Source of the DNA: Saprospiraceae bacterium
Lineage (GTDB): Bacteria; Bacteroidota; Bacteroidia; Chitinophagales; Saprospiraceae
Length of the DNA stretch: 6,360 nt
NCBI GenBank assembly: GCA_020849825.1
Contig: JADZFP010000544.1
Span: 1 to 6,360, forward strand
Direction: 5' to 3'
Every line of letters starts with the position of its first letter. Within the stretch, counting starts at the first letter, position 1. The notes beneath the pieces were generated by a model. It searched no databases, had not been told where the DNA came from, and worked only from the letters and a program-made list of their open reading frames with translations. Below, in pieces: positions 1-5,620 of this stretch. Made by a program: the position numbers and the translations under genes.

Positions 1-872
1 GGCCAGGAATAACGCCGTCCGACAAGGCAACCGGCGGAGTAGGGGCCGACGAGATCGGGCGTTTTGTTGGGACTGGTGGAGTGCTGGTTGATCCCGAAGG
101 TTTTGCCGATATCGATCGGATCGTTGGCCGAACGTTTGCCGTCCTGATTGAGGTCGCGGTGTACCTTGAGGTTTTCACGTTGTACGAGTGCGGGTTGCCA
201 GCCCTGGTGCAAGCCATCGACCCAGGCTTTGTATTGGCCGAAAGCGATACGGGCCGCGCCCTGCGGATTGAGCGGGTTTTTGGTGTAAAATAGCCCGGGT
301 TCGGTGGTCGCTTGGTCGTTGACCAGCAACGCGGGGACGCCCCCGGGGCCGATCTGGATGACCATCCGGCGGTCGTTCCATTCGTTAAAACGGTCTTCGT
401 TGAGGCTGCCATCCTCATTCATTCCTTCGACGTACACGATGTTGTACATATTGGGACTGCGGGCGATCCAGTAGCCCTGTTGTCCCATATAACGAAGCAG
501 GCGTTTGGCTAATTTGACGGCAGGAGCGTCGGTATTTTGAACCGCGAGTTGAACGGGCGTGAGCTGTTCGGGCCTGGCATTCACCAGGGTTTTGAGCATA
601 GCAACAGAGAGCAGGCGGTCGATGTATTGAATATTGGCCAGGCGGCAAAACTCGAAGATGGCGCCGCGGGTATTCAGGCCGATTTTGCCATCGCCTTTGC
701 CGACGGGTTTGAACACGGTGGTTTTATCGCCGCCAATCTCGGGGTCGAGGATGCCGAGGTCGCAAAGACGCGCCTGAAGTTCGAGGGCGGCGCCGTTGTT
801 TTCGGGCAGGTTAAGTTCGTCGGTAGAGGTGTCGCGGCCGCCGTTGATGATTTGTTGCAGGGAATTGAACAT
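1..872 (-). CDS. Peptidoglycan-binding-like protein with C-terminal INQH/SAGC cell-wall-active domain (3' end outside window)
   Basis: The frame is open from ATG at 872-870 to the window edge, giving 290 residues with the C-terminus missing. Residues about 30-78 (LQARLCDLGIL, then a glycine-rich turn, then LNTRGAIFEFCRLANI) follow the pattern of the small peptidoglycan-binding domain 1. Residues about 165-290 form a second domain with WVDGLHQGW, an EF-hand-like loop DLNQDGKRSAND (240-251), GINQH (260-264) and VGPYSAGCLVGR (275-286). The INQH plus SAGC pair recurs in bacterial proteins annotated only as peptidoglycan-binding, and it recalls the SHGC active site of YkuD L,D-transpeptidases. A Cys/His enzyme acting on the cell wall is inferred, not proven. 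No signal peptide is visible, so export would need another route, as with an endolysin. It begins 24 bases after the preceding gene stops and is the last of four envelope-type genes. Confidence in the gene is high; function is moderate. Confidence 0.85.
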   Translation of the reverse strand, partial: MFNSLQQIINGGRDTSTDELNLPENNGAALELQARLCDLGILDPEIGGDKTTVFKPVGKGDGKIGLNTRGAIFEFCRLANIQYIDRLLSVAMLKTLVNARPEQLTPVQLAVQNTDAPAVKLAKRLLRYMGQQGYWIARSPNMYNIVYVEGMNEDGSLNEDRFNEWNDRRMVIQIGPGGVPALLVNDQATTEPGLFYTKNPLNPQGAARIAFGQYKAWVDGLHQGWQPALVQRENLKVHRDLNQDGKRSANDPIDIGKTFGINQHSTSPNKTPDLVGPYSAGCLVGRRYSW

Positions 873-896
873 TGGAATCGGGTATTTGAAGTTATG

Positions 897-1454
897 TTAT
901 TTGGCTGCAATGATGCCTAAAATCACGCCCAGGCCCAGGCCGATACCGCCGCCGAGGGCGATACCCCATACTTTTTTGCCAAACATGCCCTTGCGTTGTT
1001 CGCGGGCGAGGTCGAGTGAGGTTTTTACCTGCTGATCGAGAGTATTGACGGACTGGTTGAGAAAGTCGTTATGCTGTTCGCAGACGGTCAGTTGTTGTTT
1101 GTGGAGATCGAGTTGCTGATTGAGGTTGAGGATAGTCAGTTGGTTGATGGTGTCGCGCTGGCGGAGCAGGCTGACTTCGTCCTGCAGACGGCTGGCGAGG
1201 CGGCTGTTGCGGTTGCCGATGTCGAGCGATTTCCGAAACACGTTGCGGTTGAGCGCTACGGCCGGGAAGTTGCCGGTGTTGAACTGCATCTGGCGTATCG
1301 CATCGGGGTTGTCGAGTTTGATCACGCTGATGGCCGCGCTGTCGACGGGCGTTTTGAAGACGTAAAAGATTTCGATGTCTTCGGGTTTTTGGGCCTGCAA
1401 ATTGAATGTTATAAACAACAAGAGGGAAAGCAAAATATTCATTCGGTAGTTCAT
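897..1454 (-). CDS. Secreted coiled-coil protein with C-terminal glycine-rich membrane helix
   Basis: This 185-residue protein matches no family I can name. Residues 1-22 are a signal peptide: a short basic start, the hydrophobic core ILLSLLLFITF, and an LQAQ end typical of Bacteroidota. The second Met (residue 5, base 1442) is an equally plausible start. Residues about 25-75 form a compact segment (EIFYVFKTPVDSAAISVIKL). Residues about 80-155 are rich in Leu, Gln, Asn and Glu with heptad spacing, so probably coiled coil. Residues 162-183 form a hydrophobic helix with a glycine-zipper look (ALGGGIGLGLGVILG), preceded by basic residues RKGMFGKK and ending in a single Lys. The expected topology is a periplasmic rod held in the inner membrane by the C-terminal helix. 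It lies between another coiled-coil membrane protein and the peptidoglycan-binding-like protein. Phage spanins or their functional analogues are one comparison; a scaffold or tether is another. Confidence 0.85.
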   Translation of the reverse strand: MNYRMNILLSLLLFITFNLQAQKPEDIEIFYVFKTPVDSAAISVIKLDNPDAIRQMQFNTGNFPAVALNRNVFRKSLDIGNRNSRLASRLQDEVSLLRQRDTINQLTILNLNQQLDLHKQQLTVCEQHNDFLNQSVNTLDQQVKTSLDLAREQRKGMFGKKVWGIALGGGIGLGLGVILGIIAAK

Positions 1455-1508
1455 GGTATGCGATATTGGAGGGTGAGCGAAAGGTGTGGTCGGAGGCTTT
1501 GACGCCTG

Positions 1509-1880
1509 TTATTCGGCTGGTTTGATGCCGTACTGGCTTTCGAGATCTTTCAGATCGGAGAATTCGCCATCCAGCAGAACACGTTCGTTGTTGACGGCTG
1601 TGCGGGCTTGTTCGAGTTTGCGGGAATTGGAAATTTTGAGGTCCAGCAGGGTGTCGAGTTGCGCGTACAGTTTTTGGCTGTTTTCGAGAAATTCGCGTTT
1701 CCGGCGGACGTAATCGATATTCATGGAATCGACGAGCGCCATGGTGCGTTCGCGTTCGGCCTGAATGCTTTTCATTTCGTTGCGGAATTCGCGGCGTTGC
1801 GCGATTTCGCCGCGCAAGTATGCGCCGGCGAAAAACACGGATAGCAGGAGGGCGACGAGACTGATGGTAGGACTGTTCAT
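1509..1880 (-). CDS. Small membrane-anchored coiled-coil protein
   Basis: This 123-residue protein is not recognised as a named family. Residues about 5-22 (TISLVALLLSVFFAGAYL) form one hydrophobic helix suited to an uncleaved N-terminal anchor. The rest, about residues 24-115, is highly charged and helical with many Glu, Arg, Lys and Leu (AQRREFRNEMKSIQAERERT), as expected for a long coiled coil, followed by a short acidic C-terminal tail. The basic RGE/QRR stretch right after the helix does not settle the orientation, so the coil could face either side of the membrane. No ribosome-binding site is seen; the bases before the ATG are A-rich (CACAAAATCAACCGAAT). It sits 42 bases after the three-helix membrane protein and 54 bases before the secreted coiled-coil protein, so co-expression and a shared complex are likely. 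The architecture resembles an i-spanin or FtsL/FtsB-type bitopic protein, but sequence similarity cannot be claimed from reading alone. Confidence 0.83.
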   Translation of the reverse strand: MNSPTISLVALLLSVFFAGAYLRGEIAQRREFRNEMKSIQAERERTMALVDSMNIDYVRRKREFLENSQKLYAQLDTLLDLKISNSRKLEQARTAVNNERVLLDGEFSDLKDLESQYGIKPAE

Positions 1881-1922
1881 ATTCGGTTGATTTTGTGGTA
1901 AATGTACTCGTGAATAATGATA

Positions 1923-2984
1923 TTATCCGTCGGGCATTTCTTTTTTACCGGTTGACTCGTTCCCGCCGGCCGGCGGTTTTTTTGCGCCGCGGCCAACGCT
2001 TTCCAGGGGGCTCTCGGCGCCCGGGCGGGTCAGGAAACTTCCTCCGCCGCCGCCACTACCGCCGCTGCTGCTGACGGTGGTCAGGCCGCCCGTGGAACTG
2101 GGGCCGCTGCTGCGCAGGCCGATCAATTGTTTGAGGACACCGAACCAGAACGTGGCGCCCAGCGACAAGGCCAGGGTGGTGGTGAGCCAGCCGATGATTT
2201 TATACATCCACCACTGGCGGTCGGCTTTCGACCAGTCGACGGCCTCCCAGCCCAGTCCGAGCGGAGAGCTTATGGCGCTGATGTTATTGTTGACCAGGTC
2301 GTTGAATTGTTTTTGGGCCGTGAAAAAATCGGGATTGGCGGAACCTATCGAATCGACGACCGCGGGCTGGTTGTTGACAAAAGCCGTGGCCGCGTCGGCG
2401 ACGTATTCGCTCAACGTGGCGTTGACGGAAAGGTTGGTGTAAATCTGGAGGGCATCGACGTTGAAAATTATGGTGATGACACCGCCAACCAGCAGCAGCC
2501 AGGTGCGGCTTTTGCGTTTGTACCAGCCCGAGGCGCGGTCCATCACTTCGTTGAACCACTCTTCGGTTTTGTTGCGGAATTCGGTGACGTTTTCGTCGGC
2601 TTCACGCCAGAGGAAACTGAGTACTTTTTTGAGTTCGCCATCGGGCAGGGCATTGACGCGTTCGCCGATGCGTTCCTGCGGGTCGCCGTCGAGGATATCG
2701 TTCAGGATAGCGCTGAACGTACCCGAACCGATATAGGAGGGAAATGCCTTTTCAGCGGCGCGTTTGGCGCCTTTGACGTTGGCATTCATGGTCAGTTGCT
2801 GGTAATAGGGGTGCTGGAGAAAGTCCATGGTTTTGTTGCCCAGCATATTTTGCAGGGCTTGTACCAGGTGTTTGCCGCGCAGGGAGAAGAAGCCCGCGAT
2901 CATCTCCATGACCGTGGTGGTCAGGAGGCTGAACAACAGCATGACGAAAACGATACCGATGACGACGGAGAGAAGGGTGAGCAT
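1923..2984 (-). CDS. Three-helix membrane protein of an uncharacterised bacterial family
   Basis: This 353-residue protein has hydrophobic helices at about 3-23 (LLSVVIGIVFVMLLFSLL), 161-178 (TWLLLVGGVITIIFNV) and 262-285 (KIIGWLTTTLALSLGATFWF). Between helices 1 and 2 lies a roughly 135-residue helical soluble domain containing PSYIGSGTFSAILNDIL and ending in WFNEVMDRASGWYKRKSR. Between helices 2 and 3 is an approximately 80-residue loop rich in Asn and Ala. I recognise the overall pattern from memory as a widespread, functionally unknown membrane family: an N-terminal helix followed by an MEMI-type turn, PSYI..., WFxxxMDRxSGWYKRK, and GAxFWFxxLxxLxxLRxSG. The tail from residue 292 is low complexity, first Ser/Gly/Thr (including SGGGGGS), then basic and Pro-rich, probably disordered. 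It starts about 87 bases after the ATPase and heads the four-gene envelope set. A role in anchoring the injection system or its ATPase at the membrane is inferred only from location. Confidence 0.88.
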   Translation of the reverse strand: MLTLLSVVIGIVFVMLLFSLLTTTVMEMIAGFFSLRGKHLVQALQNMLGNKTMDFLQHPYYQQLTMNANVKGAKRAAEKAFPSYIGSGTFSAILNDILDGDPQERIGERVNALPDGELKKVLSFLWREADENVTEFRNKTEEWFNEVMDRASGWYKRKSRTWLLLVGGVITIIFNVDALQIYTNLSVNATLSEYVADAATAFVNNQPAVVDSIGSANPDFFTAQKQFNDLVNNNISAISSPLGLGWEAVDWSKADRQWWMYKIIGWLTTTLALSLGATFWFGVLKQLIGLRSSGPSSTGGLTTVSSSGGSGGGGGSFLTRPGAESPLESVGRGAKKPPAGGNESTGKKEMPDG

Positions 2985-3022
2985 GAGGATTCAGACAGGT
3001 TGGTAGACTGACTGGTAAAGGT

Positions 3023-3077
3023 AGCTAATTCGGTAAATCCTCGGGTTTCCGGAGCGGCAAAACGGCGAGAATTAGCT
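3023..3077. repeat. 9-bp inverted repeat spanning the ATPase stop codon
   Basis: AGCTAATTC at 3023-3031 is the exact reverse complement of GAATTAGCT at 3069-3077, with 37 bases between. On the minus-strand transcript the first arm contains the ATPase UAA stop. The enclosed spacer can form a smaller bulged stem from CTCGG and CCGGAG around 3040-3054. No run of U follows the second arm, so this is not a standard intrinsic terminator. It might be an attenuation or mRNA-processing structure separating the ATPase from the envelope genes. A 9-bp AT-leaning match over this distance could also be chance. Confidence 0.4.
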
Positions 3078-3713
3078 GACAATTTTTCCTTCTTTGCCGA
3101 ATTCGCGAATAACGCCTTCCCGCACTTCGGCTTCCGCGATTTGAGTGCTGTTTCGTTCGAGCGCTCTGAGGCAGGCGAATTGCACGACGTTGAGAATACC
3201 TGCGCCGCTGAGTTCGTATCGCTGGGCAAATGCGTTGAGATTGAGGCCGTTGAGCTGAAATTTATCAGGGAAGGATTTTTGCCAGATGCTCAGCCGTTCT
3301 CCAACGCCTGGCATGGGGAAATGGATGATGCTTTGGAAACGGCGCATAAAGGCATCGTCGATATTGCTTTTGAAATTGGAGGCCAGGATGACCAGCCCGT
3401 TGAAGTGTTCGACGCGCTGGAGCAGGTACGCGACCTCCTGATTGGCGTATTTGTCGTGGGCGTCGCGTACGCCCGTTCGTTTGCCGAAGAGCGCGTCGGC
3501 TTCGTCGAAGAACAAAATCCAGTCCTTGTTTTCGGCTTTGTCGAAGAGGTTGGACAGGTTTTTTTCCGTTTCGCCGATGAATTTGGAAATGACCATGGAG
3601 AGGTCGACGCGGTACACGTCGCGGCCCGTGTATTTGCCCAGCAGGGCGGCGGTGAGGGTTTTGCCGGTGCCGGGCGGGCCGTGGAACAAGGCGCGGAAGC
3701 CCGGTTTGAGGCG
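3072..3713 (-). pseudogene. eCIS-type AAA+ ATPase, C-terminal AAA module (downstream of in-frame stop)
   Basis: These 213 residues continue in the same frame as the N-terminal part at 3714-4367, separated only by one TAA codon, so the two are halves of a single ancestral gene. The AAA core looks complete. It has Walker A GPPGTGKT (230-237 counting from the 4367 start), Walker B ILFFDEADALFG (about 284-295), sensor-1 Asn in ILASNFKS (N331), arginine-finger-like MRRF (341-344), and a sensor-2 region SGAGILNVVQ. This is the pattern of the CDC48/FtsH-like ATPases of extracellular contractile injection systems (Afp15/Pvc15 type), which help particle maturation or cargo loading. If translated separately it would need the TTG at 3689-3687, inside the linker just before Walker A. 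No ATG or GTG occurs before Walker A, and no ribosome-binding site is visible. The next in-frame ATG lies past the P-loop. Conservation of all catalytic motifs argues for a recent interruption, readthrough or a sequencing error. Confidence 0.85.
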
Positions 3714-3716
3714 TTA
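3714..3716 (-). other. In-frame TAA interrupting the ATPase frame
   Basis: The minus strand reads GGG ATG CGC TAA CGC CTC AAA CCG, so translation is YGMR, stop, RLKPGFRAL. The frame is identical on both sides, and no insertion or deletion is needed to explain it. A single substitution from AAA, CAA or GAA to TAA would suffice. Lys or another basic/polar residue would fit the surrounding basic linker. Confidence 0.9.
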
Positions 3717-4367
3717 GCGCATCCCGTATTCGGTGAGTAGTTGTTCGCCGTGGCGCAACCAGGTTTCGAGTTCGTGTACCTGGCGGAGTACCGGCGGGGG
3801 CAGTACCAGATCGTCCCAGTCCATAAGCGTTTCGAGGCGGTCGGCCGGAAAATTCATGCCGAAGCGCGGGCGGCTGATCTGGCCGCGGGTAAAGAGTTCG
3901 GCGTATTCAGGGTCGAGGATCAGCCGGCCGGTGCTGACGGGTTCGCCGGCGCGCAGTTCTTCGAGGTAGAGCACGCGTTTTTTGGCAAAAAGGTGCTCGG
4001 GATCAAATAGTTGCATCACTTGCCGGCGGCGGTCCGGGTCTTTGCCGGCGAGCAGAAAAAGGGCGGTTTCGCCTGTGGGCAAAAAGCCGCGGTGGTTGAT
4101 GCCTTTCACGCCGCCGAAGGCCGGGAAATCGCCGCCCTGAGGCAGAAACTCGGCGATGATGTCGTCGAAAAAAGAAGGCAGCAGGTGCGGGGCCAGGGCG
4201 GTACAGAGCACGGTGAATTCATCGACGGACAGCCGGTTGTCGGCCACGAAGCGGTGGAAGGGCGAGCCGTCGTCGGGCAGGACCGGGGCCTCGGGGACGG
4301 GCAGTTCGCGGCCGAGGTAGGCGGCGACGCGGTAGCGGGTGAGGTCGTGGAGGAAGGGGAGGGGCAT
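3714..4367 (-). CDS. eCIS-type AAA+ ATPase, N-terminal domain, ended by premature in-frame stop
   Basis: This 217-residue product is the N-terminal domain of the Afp15/Pvc15-like ATPase. I chose ATG 4367-4365 because it lies 4 bases after the preceding gene's TGA and because family members start close to a motif like FLHDLTRYRVAAYLGRE. An ATG at 4415 would add 16 Pro-rich residues and overlap the upstream gene by 44 bases. Recognisable elements are PDDGSPFHRFVADNRLS (about 31-47), LAPHLLPSFFDDII (about 58-71), GGVKGINHRGFLPTGETALF (about 85-104), and the pre-AAA linker DDLVLPPPVLRQVHELETWL (about 185-204), which normally runs straight into the P-loop. Instead the frame ends at EYGMR-TAA. The following codons still read RLKPGFRALFHGPPGTGKT. 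This half has no ATPase motif of its own. If expressed alone it might bind its partner without hydrolysing ATP; that is speculation. Confidence 0.85.
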   Translation of the reverse strand: MPLPFLHDLTRYRVAAYLGRELPVPEAPVLPDDGSPFHRFVADNRLSVDEFTVLCTALAPHLLPSFFDDIIAEFLPQGGDFPAFGGVKGINHRGFLPTGETALFLLAGKDPDRRRQVMQLFDPEHLFAKKRVLYLEELRAGEPVSTGRLILDPEYAELFTRGQISRPRFGMNFPADRLETLMDWDDLVLPPPVLRQVHELETWLRHGEQLLTEYGMR

Positions 4368-4371
4368 GGGT

Positions 4372-5601
4372 TCAGGCAACGACGGTATCTGTTGAGGGTA
4401 CGGGAAAGTCGCCAATTGGCGGTGGAGAAGCCGGACAGCGGGTTTCTATACGCGGTAATTGTTCGATGCCATTTGCTGCTGCAATAAAACGTTGATAGCA
4501 GGAGGCATTGCCGGAACGGCCGCTATGAGAAACTGTTGTCCCAAAGTAAATGTGTAAAGCTTCGTGGAGCAAATTGGATGCCAAAGAGTGTAAATTTCCG
4601 GCCGCAAAATCAGTCCAGAAACCATTGCCAAGGCAAATCTTGTAGGCGCCTCGAAAACTACTACAGGCATAATAAGTCGGCGGATTTCGGGTACATTCCG
4701 GACAGTGGTCGGGGCTGCCCAGGCAATAGAACTGAATCCAGCCGCCAGACAGAATTCTTGAAGCGCTTTCCAATCGCGTTGCGATCAATTCGCCAAAATC
4801 AGTCCATCGGGCATCGGAAGGGCGCCAACCGGGGACCCATTCCGGAAATGCGGCAAATGCTTCGTGGAAATTCATTCGAGTTAAAAGGCCTCTGGGTGAT
4901 TGTCTAAGTTTTCCGATGGCTTGATTGATCCAATAAACCGATATTTCAGAAATGACACTCAGCATGAATTTTAGATCCTCCTGAGTGAGCGACATACCGA
5001 TTTGGTTTTGGACATTGGTCAAATCTCCGCCTGAGCACTCAAGATAGTTCACCCGTCTTTTGATTGCGCCGCCGCCCTGTTGAACGGTATGTATCAGTTC
5101 GTGGGCCAACAGATGTTTTCCTTCGCTGGTTTCCGGGCGATATTTACCACCGTTAAAATACACATCGTTTCCATGGGTAAAGGCCTGTGAGCCCAACGAC
5201 CGGTTCAACGCCGCAGATTCAGAATCAGTATGTACCCGCACCCCGCTGAAATCTGTCCCGATTCCCGCTTCCATCTCCGCCCGCGTATTTTCCGGCAGCG
5301 GCTGCCCTTTGCCCCGGCTGCTTTCGATCTGGCTGCTGACTTGCGCAGAAGCGAGGCCGGCGCTGTTCTCGGCTTTGCCCTGCAGCATTTCGTCTTCTTC
5401 GGGGCCGCCCATGCGCTGCACCTCGGGTTTTTCCTGGATCATTTTGTCTTCACGCATGCGGGCGTCGTTGGTGCCCGGCATTTTTTCTTCGTCGGGGGTG
5501 GCGAGGCGCTGGATGGCGGGGGGGAAAAAATGGGTCTTCTGAGAAGATTCAAATGGAGAAGCCCTTTTTTGCGATGGGTATTTTGAAAAAAAACTGCGCA
5601 T
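4372..5601 (-). CDS. eCIS core (DUF4157) protein with second C-terminal HExxH metallopeptidase-like domain
   Basis: This 409-residue protein has four parts. Residues 1-30 are a basic leader. Residues 30-100 are a charged low-complexity linker with IQRL and VQRM repeats, common before this domain. Residues about 102-178 are a DUF4157/eCIS-core domain: LPENTRAEMEAGIGTDFSGVR, an FTHGNDVYF strand, and LLAHELIHTVQQ with HELIH at 167-171. Residues about 185-409 are a variable domain holding eight cysteines (189, 293, 300, 303, 313, 323, 368, 389), an ICLGNGFW motif, and LLHEALHIYFG with a second HExxH at 346-350. The ICLG..FW...LLHE..H pattern resembles aspzincin (M35) zinc peptidases. The usual third ligand, an Asp in a GTxxD motif, is not obvious; TTVSHSG and NASCYQRF follow instead. 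No signal peptide is present, as expected for cargo loaded into the particle from the cytoplasm. The start is ATG at 5601, 19 bases after the upstream gene. An effector role is inferred. Confidence 0.9.
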   Translation of the reverse strand: MRSFFSKYPSQKRASPFESSQKTHFFPPAIQRLATPDEEKMPGTNDARMREDKMIQEKPEVQRMGGPEEDEMLQGKAENSAGLASAQVSSQIESSRGKGQPLPENTRAEMEAGIGTDFSGVRVHTDSESAALNRSLGSQAFTHGNDVYFNGGKYRPETSEGKHLLAHELIHTVQQGGGAIKRRVNYLECSGGDLTNVQNQIGMSLTQEDLKFMLSVISEISVYWINQAIGKLRQSPRGLLTRMNFHEAFAAFPEWVPGWRPSDARWTDFGELIATRLESASRILSGGWIQFYCLGSPDHCPECTRNPPTYYACSSFRGAYKICLGNGFWTDFAAGNLHSLASNLLHEALHIYFGTTVSHSGRSGNASCYQRFIAAANGIEQLPRIETRCPASPPPIGDFPVPSTDTVVA

Positions 5602-5620
5602 ATTTATATAAGGTCAACTA

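Noticed and set aside
415..910. Short minus-strand frames in other phases (415-648 and 674-910)
   Set aside because: They overlap the partial peptidoglycan-binding-like gene, whose frame stays open for 290 codons to the window edge and contains recognisable motifs.
1071..1502. 143-codon open frame on the plus strand
   Set aside because: It is antisense to the secreted coiled-coil protein, which has a signal peptide and membrane helix. The plus-strand translation shows no coherent features.
2127..3011. 294-codon open frame on the plus strand
   Set aside because: It lies antisense to the three-helix membrane protein. Its composition (rich in Gly, Asp, Glu, Gln) is the usual shadow of a GC-rich gene read backwards, and it has no recognisable domain.
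2985..3071. Possible Bacteroidota-type promoter (TACCTTTA near 3013-3020 on the minus strand)
   Set aside because: It differs from the TAnnTTTG -7 consensus at the last base, and no TTTG -33 box is found 19-21 bases upstream.
3714..3716. Frameshift as the cause of the split ATPase
   Set aside because: Both halves are in exactly the same frame, so only a nonsense codon separates them.
3141..3740. 199-codon open frame on the plus strand
   Set aside because: It is antisense to the AAA module, whose Walker and sensor motifs clearly mark the minus strand as coding.
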